From: Pseudoxanthomonas sp. F37
GTDB lineage: Bacteria; Pseudomonadota; Gammaproteobacteria; Xanthomonadales; Xanthomonadaceae
Assembly: GCF_022965755.1 (NCBI RefSeq)
Contig: NZ_CP095187.1
Span: 3,038,001-3,102,000, forward strand
Length of the DNA: 64,000 nt
Direction of reading: 5' to 3'
The translations under genes and the position numbers were made by a program. Under the pieces are notes generated by a model. It saw nothing but the letters and a program-made list of their open reading frames with translations. It had not been told where the DNA came from and did no database searches. Of the stretch, positions 17,528 to 25,611 are shown piece by piece (position 1 is the stretch's first letter; every line of letters begins with the position of its first letter).

Positions 17528-18268
17528 TCAGCGCGAGGCGCGCAGGGCTTTCTGTTCTTCCAGGGTCAGGGCGACGTTGTTGCGCAGGTAGGCCGGCTCC
17601 ACCCGCTCGGGCGCGATGGCTTCCCCGCGATGCCAGGCGTCCACGGCCAGGCGCGCCAGGTCGGCGGCATGCGGCAGCGCCTGCGCATCGATGCGGGCCA
17701 GGCGCGCCTGCAGCGCCGTCGCCAGGGCACCTCCGGCCGCGGCGAAGCCGGTGCCCAGGCCGATCCAGCCGGTGGCATCGCCGGGCAGCCGGTAGTCGGC
17801 CGGCGCGACGACGCTTTCATCCGTGGTGGCCTGCAGGCCATCGGCCTGGCGCACGAACGTGCCGGTGTAGATCTCGCCCATCCGCGCATCGATCGCGGCA
17901 AGGATGGCGTGGGGCGCGCCGATATCGCAGCCGCCCTCCCCCGCCAGCGCGGCCGGCGGCGGCACCTGCGCCGCAAGCACGGCCAGCGTAGAGACCGGCA
18001 ACAGCGGCCGGTCCAGCGCCAGGGCGATGCCCTGCGCCAGCGCGATGGCCAGGCGGACGCCGGTGAAGGCGCCGGGCCCGCGGCTGAGCGCCACCGCATC
18101 GAGCTGCGAACGGGCGATACCCGCCTCGGCCAAGAGCTGTTCGGCCCATGGCAACGCCAACTCGGCATGGCGGCGCGGTGCGATTTCGAAGCGCTCGCGC
18201 ACCTCGCCATCGGTGTAGAGGGCGACGGAGCAGGCTTCGGTGGCGGTTTCGAAGGCGAGCAGCTTCAT
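17528..18268 (-). CDS. tsaB: tRNA threonylcarbamoyladenosine biosynthesis protein TsaB
   Basis: TsaB partners with TsaD and TsaE to place threonylcarbamoyl on A37 of ANN-reading tRNAs. The protein of 246 residues begins MKLLAFETATEACSVAL, the ASKHA-fold phosphate-1 loop, and contains LSRGPGAFTGVRLAIALAQG around residues 63-82, typical of TsaB. The start at 18268 was chosen over a codon nine residues upstream because MKLLAFET is the conserved N-terminus. It converges with the TonB-like gene, ending nine bases after that stop, and follows the helicase gene by 42 bases. Confidence 0.95.
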   Translation of the reverse strand: MKLLAFETATEACSVALYTDGEVRERFEIAPRRHAELALPWAEQLLAEAGIARSQLDAVALSRGPGAFTGVRLAIALAQGIALALDRPLLPVSTLAVLAAQVPPPAALAGEGGCDIGAPHAILAAIDARMGEIYTGTFVRQADGLQATTDESVVAPADYRLPGDATGWIGLGTGFAAAGGALATALQARLARIDAQALPHAADLARLAVDAWHRGEAIAPERVEPAYLRNNVALTLEEQKALRASR

Positions 18269-18310
18269 GCGGGTCGGCAGGCAGTCATCGGACAAGGATA
18301 CCCGTGCGGG

Positions 18311-20353
18311 TCAGAAGCGGGCGTCGGCGAACCAGTCGTCGGCCGCCGGGGCCTTCGCGGCCACCTCGTCTTCGCTGATCGTGGCGCCGAAGAATCCCTG
18401 CACGTCCTGTACCCGCTGGGTGCGCGCGAACGGCGGCAGCGAATCCAGGAAGATGCGTCCATAGGGCTTGCCGGTCAGCCGCGGATCGCACAGCACCAGC
18501 ACGCCACGGTCGGTCTCGCTGCGGATCAGCCGGCCCACCGCCTGTTTCAGGGCGATCACCGCTTGCGGCAGCTGCTCGTCGCGGAACGGATTGCCGCCGG
18601 CGCGACGCACCGCCTCCAGACGCGCCTCGAACACCGGGTCGTCCGGCGCGGCGAAGGGCAGCTTGTCCACCACCACCACGCTCAGCGCCTCGCCGACCAC
18701 GTCCACGCCCTCGCGGAAACTCGCCGCGCCCAGCAGCACGCCGTTGCCCGATTCGCGGAACCGCTGCAACAGGGTGCCGCGCGGCGCCTCGCCCTGGACG
18801 AACAGCGGCCAGGGCCCGCCGCACAGCGCCTCGGCGGCTTCGCGCAGCGCACGATGCGAAGCGAACAGCAGGAACGCCCTTCCCTGCGACGCTTCCAGCA
18901 CCGGCCGCACGGTCGCGATCAGCGCCTGGCCGAAGCTGGGCGCGTTGGGGTCCGGCAGGCCGGCAGGCAGGTAGCACAACGCCTGCTGCGGCCAGTCGAA
19001 CGGACTGGGCTGGAGCAGCGTCGGCGGGTCGTCCAGGCCCAGGCGGGTGGCGAAATGGTCGAAGCGGCCACCGACGGCGAGGGTGGCCGAGGTGAACACC
19101 CATGCCGCACGCGACTGCTCGCGGTGCTGGCGCAGTGGACCGGACACGTCCAGTGGCGTGCGCTGGCAACGGAACGCGCGCGGCGTGAGTTCGTACCAGA
19201 GCACGTCGCCGTCGTCGGGGTGCGCCTGCTGACCGTCGAAGGTCCCCGCGCCGGACGATGAGGCATGCCAGCGCGCCAGCCGCTTGGCGAATTCGGTGGC
19301 GCGCGCGGCGCAGGCCTCCAGCCCGAGCGATGCCTGCGCCAGCGGCGCCAGCGCGGCGGACAGGTCGGCAAGCGCATGATCGATGGCGTCGAAGCCGGCC
19401 GCCACCTCCGGCCTGGCCAGCAGGCGCTCGCGGGTGCCCCGCGCGGGCAGGCCCTCCATCGCCGCGCGGGCCTCGCGCAGCGCCTGTTCCAGCGCGCGCA
19501 CCGGCGGCTGCAGGGCCGACAGCGCACCCGCAACGTCCTTGCACTCGGCCAGGCAGTCGCGCGCCAGTTCCTGCAACGGCCGCATGCCGAAGCCTTCGCC
19601 GAAGAAGTTCGCCGCCAGTTCGGGCAACTGGTGGGCCTCGTCGATCACGAAGGCCTGTGCGCCCGGCAGGATCTCGCCGAAGCCCTCCTGCTTCAGCGCC
19701 AGGTCGGCCAGCAACAGGTGGTGGTTCACCACCACGATATCGGCCGCCTGCGCGCGCTGGCGCGCCTGCACCACGAAACAGTCGTCCCAGAACGGGCATT
19801 CGCTGCCCAGGCAGTTGTCGATGGTGGAGGTGACCAGCGGCAGCAGCGGCGAGTCGTCCGGCAGCGACGCCAGTTCGGCCATGTCGCCGAACTGGGTGCG
19901 CCCTCCCCATGCGACGATCCGCTGGAACTGGTCCACCTGTTCGCGGCTGGTGAAGGTGGTGCGCAGCGCCTGCGGATCGCCCTTGGCCTGGTTCAGGCGG
20001 TAGCGGCACAGGTAATTGCTGCGGCCCTTCAGCAGCGCGGATTTCAGCCCGGCCACGCCCAGCGCGTCGCGCACGCGCGGCAGGTCGCGGTGGTACAGCT
20101 GGTCCTGCAGCGCCCGCGTGCCGGTGGAGATGATGGTCTTCAGGCCCGACAGCAGCGCGGGCACGAGATAGGCGAAGGTCTTGCCGGTGCCGGTGCCGGC
20201 CTCGGCCAGCAGCACCTCGCGGGCGTCGAACGCATCGGCGATCGCCGCCGTCAGGCGCTGCTGGGCGTCGCGGGGCGCGAAGGCGTCGAGTCGTTCCGCC
20301 AGCGCGCCGCCCTCGCTGAGGGCATCGCGGCTGGCCTGGGCTAGCTGGGACAT
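18311..20353 (-). CDS. yoaA: ATP-dependent DNA helicase YoaA/DinG family
   Basis: A superfamily 2 XPD-like 5'-3' helicase of 680 residues, expected to unwind damaged or forked DNA. Visible motifs: Walker A AGTGTGKTFAYL near 52-63; four cysteines for an iron-sulfur cluster (YLCRYRL, then LGSECPFWDDC) between about 117 and 195; VNHHLLLADLAL; DEAH at 238-241; and C-terminal motifs FREGVDVVG and QAVGRLIRSETDRG. The iron-sulfur site and length fit YoaA better than DinG, but the two are hard to separate by eye. Confidence 0.9.
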   Translation of the reverse strand: MSQLAQASRDALSEGGALAERLDAFAPRDAQQRLTAAIADAFDAREVLLAEAGTGTGKTFAYLVPALLSGLKTIISTGTRALQDQLYHRDLPRVRDALGVAGLKSALLKGRSNYLCRYRLNQAKGDPQALRTTFTSREQVDQFQRIVAWGGRTQFGDMAELASLPDDSPLLPLVTSTIDNCLGSECPFWDDCFVVQARQRAQAADIVVVNHHLLLADLALKQEGFGEILPGAQAFVIDEAHQLPELAANFFGEGFGMRPLQELARDCLAECKDVAGALSALQPPVRALEQALREARAAMEGLPARGTRERLLARPEVAAGFDAIDHALADLSAALAPLAQASLGLEACAARATEFAKRLARWHASSSGAGTFDGQQAHPDDGDVLWYELTPRAFRCQRTPLDVSGPLRQHREQSRAAWVFTSATLAVGGRFDHFATRLGLDDPPTLLQPSPFDWPQQALCYLPAGLPDPNAPSFGQALIATVRPVLEASQGRAFLLFASHRALREAAEALCGGPWPLFVQGEAPRGTLLQRFRESGNGVLLGAASFREGVDVVGEALSVVVVDKLPFAAPDDPVFEARLEAVRRAGGNPFRDEQLPQAVIALKQAVGRLIRSETDRGVLVLCDPRLTGKPYGRIFLDSLPPFARTQRVQDVQGFFGATISEDEVAAKAPAADDWFADARF

Positions 20354-20417
20354 CAGGGAAACGTAAGGCGGCGTGCAGCGACAAGGGTACCGCGTCGCCC
20401 CGCGCGCGGCATGCGCC

Positions 20418-20999
20418 TCACATGCGCTCGATCACCGGCACGGTGCAGGCATCGCGGCGGCTTTCCGCCTCGGCGATGGCGGCCTGCATCGTGGCCGCGC
20501 GCGCGGCGTGCCGGGCGGCGTCTTCCGGCGTGTGGCGCGCGGGCAGCGGCGCCAGCACGGCGAGCTCGTGCTGGCGCACCTGGCGCACCGTCTCCCAGTG
20601 CATCCGGCACAGCGGTCCCACCTGCGAGCCCAGCTGGAAGGCACGCTGGGCCAGCGTCTCGGCGCGTGCGTAATCGCCCTGCAGGAGGGCCACTTCGGCG
20701 CGCTCCTGCAGCACGGCCGGATCCTCGGGAACCAGCAGCAGCGCCTGGTTCAACGCGTCCCCGGCGGCGGCGGCATCGCCGGCGGCGCGCGCCTGCTGCG
20801 CGCGCTCGCGCAGGTCCTCCACCTGTGGGTCGCGCAGCGGTTGCACGGCCAGTTCGCGGTCGTCGTCGCCCGCGGCGGCATGGATGGCCGCCACGCGCTG
20901 GCCGGGGGTCATGGGATCGCGGGGGGCGGGGGCTTCGGGCGTCGGCGAGGACGCGCAGCCGGCCAGCGCCAGCAGGAACAGGGGAAAGGGGAACTTCAT
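20418..20999 (-). CDS. TPR lipoprotein next to mrcB, candidate PBP1B activator (LpoP-like)
   Basis: A 193-residue lipoprotein. Residues 1-15 form a signal peptide with lipobox LAGC, so Cys15 should be lipidated; the next residues (ASS) do not suggest inner-membrane retention. After a Pro-rich linker there is a helical region with at least two TPR-like units (DLRERAQQARAAGDAAAAGD, then AEVALLQGDYARAETLAQRA). The start is two bases after the mrcB stop, so the two are co-translated. P. aeruginosa PBP1b is activated by the TPR lipoprotein LpoP; identity here is inferred from architecture and position. Confidence 0.75.
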   Translation of the reverse strand: MKFPFPLFLLALAGCASSPTPEAPAPRDPMTPGQRVAAIHAAAGDDDRELAVQPLRDPQVEDLRERAQQARAAGDAAAAGDALNQALLLVPEDPAVLQERAEVALLQGDYARAETLAQRAFQLGSQVGPLCRMHWETVRQVRQHELAVLAPLPARHTPEDAARHAARAATMQAAIAEAESRRDACTVPVIERM

Positions 21000-21001
21000 G
21001 A

Positions 21002-23419
21002 TCAGGGGCGTGGCGGCGGAGTCTCTTCGGGGGGCGGTGCGGGTTCTTCCTTGCGGTCCAGGCCGAACCAGCTGCGCCAGCCGCCGCCGCTGTCGGCTTC
21101 CTCGCCCTCGATCAGCGGCTGCTCGACCACGCAGGCCGCGTAGGCCGGCGCATGGCCGGAAACGAAGGGCAGCTGGCGCGCACCGGGGCAGCCGGCATCG
21201 GTGCTGTTGGAACCCACCACCCACTGCCAGTCCAGGCCCTTGCCGGAGACCTTCAACGGCGCGCTGGGCAGGCGCGCGAACAGGCCCGACCACACGCGCA
21301 TGGCGCCGGTACCGCCGTACAGTCCGGTCTGCTCGTTCTGGTCGTTGCCCATCCACACCACGGCCAGATGGTCGCCGGTATAGCCCGCGTACCAGCTGTC
21401 GCGCCCGTCGTTGCTGGTGCCGGTCTTGCCGGCCGACTGCAGGCGCCCCAGACCATCGCCGATCAGCTGGCGGCCGGTGCCGCTGGACACCACCTGCTGC
21501 AGGGCGACCGTGATCAGGTTGGCGGCGATCGAATCGCCCTCCTGCGCCGGTGCCGGCGTCTTGTCGTAGCGCTTGAGCAGCCTGCCATCGGGGTCGAGCA
21601 CGCCGCGTACGGCGTGCAACGGCTGGATTTCGCCGCCGGAGGCGAGGAACTGGTACAGCTGCGCCATCGCGTACGGGCTCTGGTCGGTGGCCCCCAGGAT
21701 CAGCGCGGGGTTGGATTCGGCCTGGATGCCGGCCAGCACGCGGATCAGCTGCGCCAGCCGGTCGGGTTCGACCTTCATGCCCACCCGCACCGTGGCCTGG
21801 TTGTACGACCGCGCCAGCGCGTCGACCAGGCGGACGGTGCCGTGGCTGCGGCGGTCGGCGTTGGCCGGCGTCCAGCGCTTGTTCTTGCCCAGCTGCACGG
21901 TCACCGGCGAATCGTCGACCCACGAGGCCAGCGAGTACTGGTCGGGCTGCGCCAGCGCCAGCAGGTAGACGAACGGCTTGAGCAGCGAACCCACCGGCCG
22001 CTGCGCTTCCACCGCGCGGTTGAAACCCACTTCCGACACGTTGCGGCTGCCGACCACGGCCAGCACGTCGCCGTCGTGCACGTCGGTCACCACCATGCCG
22101 GCCTGCAGCGGCGGCCGGCGCTTGTTCTCCAGCGCCTTGATGGTGCGCGTGACCGACGCTTCGGCATAGGCCTGCGCCGAGGGCGACATGCCGGTCAGCA
22201 CCGTCAGCCCGGCACCCTGCAGCGCGCTCTCGGGGTAGTCCCGCGCCAACTGGCGGCGCACCAGGTCGACGTAGGCCGGGAAGCGGTTGGCCGCGGCCAT
22301 GCCCGGCGTCTTGGTCACTCCCAGCGGGGCCGCCAGCGCGCGCTTGTACTCCGCGTCGTCGATCAGGCCGGTTTCGTGCAGCTTGAGCAGTGCATAGTCG
22401 CGGCGCTCCTTCGCCCGTTGCGGATTGCGGCGAGGGTCGTAATACGACGGCCCCTTGACCATGCCGATCAGCAGGGCGACCTGTTCGGTGGTCAGGCTGT
22501 CCAGGTCGCGGCCGAACCAGAACTCGGACCCCGCCGCCACGCCGTGGATGGCCTGGCTGCCGCGCTGGCCCAGGTACACCTGGTTGAAGTACGCCTCCAG
22601 GATGGTGCGCTTGTCGTAGCGCGCCTCCAGGATCAGCGCGAACAGGATCTCGTTGAACTTGCGGGTCGGCGTCTGCTCCTTGCCGATGCCGAGCAGGCCG
22701 CTGCGCGCCAGCTGCTGGGTCAGCGTACTGGCGCCCTGGCGGGTGTCGCCGCCGGATTTCACCAGCAGCCATGCCGCACGCACCATGCCGGACAGGTCCA
22801 CGCCATGGTGGTCCTTGAAGTCGCGGTCCTCCACCGCCTGCAGGCCGGTGACCAGCAGCTCCGGCACTTCTTCCAGGCGCACCAGGCGGCGCTCTTCCTG
22901 CTTCTGCCCATACAGCGTGGCGATGCGCGCCGGGTCCAGCCGCGCGGCCTTCAACGCCTGCTTGCGGGCGACATCGCGCACGCCCGCCACGCGTCCGCCG
23001 GACAGCGTCACCTGGATGCGACGCGGCGCCACGCGGCCGTCCACGTCGATGTAGCCGCGGCTGGAGATGGTGAAGCGGCCGCCTTCGCGCGCGTAGGTGC
23101 CCGGGGCCTGGCCGGCGCCGTCGTCGCGGTAGGCGGCGGCGTCGAGCTCGGTCTTCAGCGTCTGCGCATCCATCGCCAGCCCGGGCGCCAGCTGGAGGGG
23201 ACGCGCGTACACGCGGGTGGGGATCTGCCAGCGCAGTTCGCCGAAACGCTCGGTGACCTGGTGGTTCAGGTACAGCGTGTAGGGGATCAGGAACCCCAGG
23301 CCCAGGCCCACCGCCGCCAGTGCCCAACCGAACAGGCGTTGCCGCCAGGCCGGTCGCCCGTCGCCGTCGTCGATGTCGTCTTCGTCCAGCGCTTCGTCGT
23401 CGTAGTCGTTGCGGGCCAC
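21002..23419 (-). CDS. mrcB: Penicillin-binding protein 1B, bifunctional transglycosylase/transpeptidase
   Basis: PBP1B polymerises and cross-links peptidoglycan in the periplasm. The 805-residue protein has a very acidic cytoplasmic tail (1-22), a membrane helix at about 31-51, a UB2H-like region at about 65-145 (activator docking in E. coli), a GT51 transglycosylase with EDRDFKDHHGVD and GASTLTQQL, and a transpeptidase with catalytic Ser478 in GSLLKPF, SYN, and KTGTSND. The C-terminus is Pro/Glu-rich. It starts close to a divergent glycosyltransferase gene and is followed after two bases by a TPR lipoprotein gene. Confidence 0.96.
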   Translation of the reverse strand: MARNDYDDEALDEDDIDDGDGRPAWRQRLFGWALAAVGLGLGFLIPYTLYLNHQVTERFGELRWQIPTRVYARPLQLAPGLAMDAQTLKTELDAAAYRDDGAGQAPGTYAREGGRFTISSRGYIDVDGRVAPRRIQVTLSGGRVAGVRDVARKQALKAARLDPARIATLYGQKQEERRLVRLEEVPELLVTGLQAVEDRDFKDHHGVDLSGMVRAAWLLVKSGGDTRQGASTLTQQLARSGLLGIGKEQTPTRKFNEILFALILEARYDKRTILEAYFNQVYLGQRGSQAIHGVAAGSEFWFGRDLDSLTTEQVALLIGMVKGPSYYDPRRNPQRAKERRDYALLKLHETGLIDDAEYKRALAAPLGVTKTPGMAAANRFPAYVDLVRRQLARDYPESALQGAGLTVLTGMSPSAQAYAEASVTRTIKALENKRRPPLQAGMVVTDVHDGDVLAVVGSRNVSEVGFNRAVEAQRPVGSLLKPFVYLLALAQPDQYSLASWVDDSPVTVQLGKNKRWTPANADRRSHGTVRLVDALARSYNQATVRVGMKVEPDRLAQLIRVLAGIQAESNPALILGATDQSPYAMAQLYQFLASGGEIQPLHAVRGVLDPDGRLLKRYDKTPAPAQEGDSIAANLITVALQQVVSSGTGRQLIGDGLGRLQSAGKTGTSNDGRDSWYAGYTGDHLAVVWMGNDQNEQTGLYGGTGAMRVWSGLFARLPSAPLKVSGKGLDWQWVVGSNSTDAGCPGARQLPFVSGHAPAYAACVVEQPLIEGEEADSGGGWRSWFGLDRKEEPAPPPEETPPPRP

Positions 23420-23514
23420 AGGGGATGCGACAATGGGAATTCGGGCGAGTCTAGCGCAGCCGCCGAAGGTGCGCCGGGCCCGCTCCCCTTTCGCTCAGCT
23501 GGAGTTGCAACGGA

Positions 23515-25611
23515 ATGTCGATGACGTGGGCCGACGTGCGCTTCATGCTGGAACGCACGCGCGGCCTGGTCCGTCGAGGCCTGACCAGTCTGCGCACGCG
23601 CGGCCTGGCGGCGACCTGGGCGCGGGTGCGCCGGCAGTTCACGCGGCACCCCCGGTTGCCGCCCGCGTCGCTGTACCGGCCGGCCGAGGCGCCCTTCGCC
23701 CCGTTCGCGGTGCCCGCCAGCGACGCCCCCCGCGTCAGCATCGTCGTCCCCGTCTACAACCAGGCCGCGCATACCCTGGGCTGCCTGCGCGCGCTGGCCG
23801 GACATCCACCGTCGGTCGCCTGCGAGATCATCGTCGTGGACGACGGATCCAGCGACCAGACGCACGCCTGGATGACATCCATCGCCGGACTGCGTTACCA
23901 CGTGCGCGCCGGCAACGGAGGGTTCATCGCCGCATGCAACGACGGGGCCGCGCTGGCGCGCGGCGATTACCTGGTCTTCCTCAACAACGACACGTTCCCG
24001 CAGCCGGGCTGGCTCGACGCGCTGCTGGACACGTTCGGCGCGTGGCCCGAGGCGGGTCTTGTGGGCGCTCAGCTGGTCTACCCGGACGGCCGCCTGCAGG
24101 AAGCCGGCGGCGTGGTGTTCGACGACGGCTCGGCCTGGAACTACGGACGCTTCGAATCGCCCGACGATCCGCGCTACGCCAGCGTGCGCGATGCCGACTA
24201 CTGCTCGGGTGCCGCAATCATCGTGCCCACCGCGCTCTTCCGCGATATCGGCGGCTTCGACACGCGCTATGCGCCGGCCTACTACGAAGACACCGACCTG
24301 GCCTTCGCCGTCCGCGCGCGCGGCCTTCGCGTGCTCTACCAGCCGGCGGCGCGTGTGGTGCACCTGGAAGGCATCACGGCCGGCACGGACACCGGCAGCG
24401 GAATCAAGGCCTACCAGGTGCGCAACCGCGCCCTGTTCGCGCGGAAGTGGGCCCGGGCGCTCATCGGGCAACCGGCAGCGGGCACCCTGCCCTCGCCCTC
24501 GACGCTGGCGCGCGGCCGACGGCAGGTGCTGGTCGTCGATACCGAGACGCCACGCCCCCGGCACGATTCGGCGTCATTGCGCATGGCCAACCTGATGCGC
24601 CTGCTGGTCGCGGAAGGCGCGCATGTGGTGTTCCTGCCGGCGGACCTGCGCGATGCAGGGGAGGACACGGCGGCCCTGCGGCAGCTTGGCGTCGAAAGCT
24701 GGCATGCCCCGTTCGCCGGCAGCATCGCCTCGTGGATGCGTGCGCACGGTGCACGCTTCGACGTGGTGCTGCTGTCGCGCCATTACGTGGCCGCCGAGCT
24801 GATTCCGCTGGTGCGCCGTTTCGCGCCGCAGGCGCGCGTCGTGTTCGACACCGTCGACCTGCATTTCCTCCGTGAACAGCGCGGCGCGGACCTCGCCGGC
24901 GACGACGCCCTCCGCCGCAGCGCCGGGAAGACGCGCGACCGCGAACTCGCGCTGATGCGCCGGGCGGACACGACGCTGGTCGTCAGCCCGGTCGAACGCG
25001 ACATGCTGGCCGCGCTGCTGCCGGCGACCGCCCGCGTGGAGGTACTGTCCAACCTGCACGAACTCGCCGGCAACGGCGCAGCTTTCGCGCAACGCCGGGA
25101 CCTGGTGTTCGTGGGCGGCTTCCGCCATCCGCCGAATGCCGATGCCATGCTCTGGTTCGGCCGCGAGATCTTTCCCCGCATCCGGGCGCGGCTGCCCGAG
25201 GTGCGCCTCCACTGCATCGGCGCCGAGCCTCCCGCGCAGGTCCGTGCGCTGCAGGACATTCCCGGCATCACGGTGCATGGCCACGTGCCGGACCTCGCGC
25301 CTTACATGGAGGGGGCGCGCGTGGCGGTCGCGCCGCTGCGCTTCGGCGCCGGCGTCAAAGGCAAGGTGAACCTGAGCATGGCGCATGGCCAGCCCGTGGT
25401 GGCGACGCCGTGCGCAGTGGAGGGCATGCACCTGGCGGACGGCCACGACGTACTGGTCGCGGAAGGCGCCGAGGCCTTCGCCGATGCGGTGGTGCGCCTG
25501 TACGAAGACGCCTCGCTCTGGAACCGCCTGTCCACGCACGGTCGCGAGAACATCCGCAGGCACTTTTCCATGGATGCCGCACGCGACACGGTCCGGCGGA
25601 TCTTCTTCTAG
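23515..25611 (+). CDS. Two-domain glycosyltransferase (GT2 + GT4)
   Basis: A 698-residue cytoplasmic protein, apparently with two catalytic halves. Residues about 72-310 are a GT2 (GT-A) domain: VSIVVPVYNQ, VVDDGSSDQTH, NGGFIAACNDGA, VFLNNDTFPQPGWL (metal-site aspartate) and YYEDTDLAFAVRARG. Residues about 345-698 are GT4-like (GT-B): VLVVDTETPRPRHDSASLR, FVGGFRHPPNADAML and PLRFGAGVKGKVNLSMAHG. Such fusions build O-antigen or surface polysaccharide, but no polysaccharide cluster is nearby. An ATG two codons later (23521) is an alternative start. Its stop shares a CTAG with the convergent TPR gene. Confidence 0.9.
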   Translation: MSMTWADVRFMLERTRGLVRRGLTSLRTRGLAATWARVRRQFTRHPRLPPASLYRPAEAPFAPFAVPASDAPRVSIVVPVYNQAAHTLGCLRALAGHPPSVACEIIVVDDGSSDQTHAWMTSIAGLRYHVRAGNGGFIAACNDGAALARGDYLVFLNNDTFPQPGWLDALLDTFGAWPEAGLVGAQLVYPDGRLQEAGGVVFDDGSAWNYGRFESPDDPRYASVRDADYCSGAAIIVPTALFRDIGGFDTRYAPAYYEDTDLAFAVRARGLRVLYQPAARVVHLEGITAGTDTGSGIKAYQVRNRALFARKWARALIGQPAAGTLPSPSTLARGRRQVLVVDTETPRPRHDSASLRMANLMRLLVAEGAHVVFLPADLRDAGEDTAALRQLGVESWHAPFAGSIASWMRAHGARFDVVLLSRHYVAAELIPLVRRFAPQARVVFDTVDLHFLREQRGADLAGDDALRRSAGKTRDRELALMRRADTTLVVSPVERDMLAALLPATARVEVLSNLHELAGNGAAFAQRRDLVFVGGFRHPPNADAMLWFGREIFPRIRARLPEVRLHCIGAEPPAQVRALQDIPGITVHGHVPDLAPYMEGARVAVAPLRFGAGVKGKVNLSMAHGQPVVATPCAVEGMHLADGHDVLVAEGAEAFADAVVRLYEDASLWNRLSTHGRENIRRHFSMDAARDTVRRIFF

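Noticed and set aside
18285-20384. A 699-codon alternative frame over the helicase gene.
   Set aside because: The other frame contains all helicase motifs and four iron-sulfur cysteines; this one is Arg/Gly-rich without motifs.
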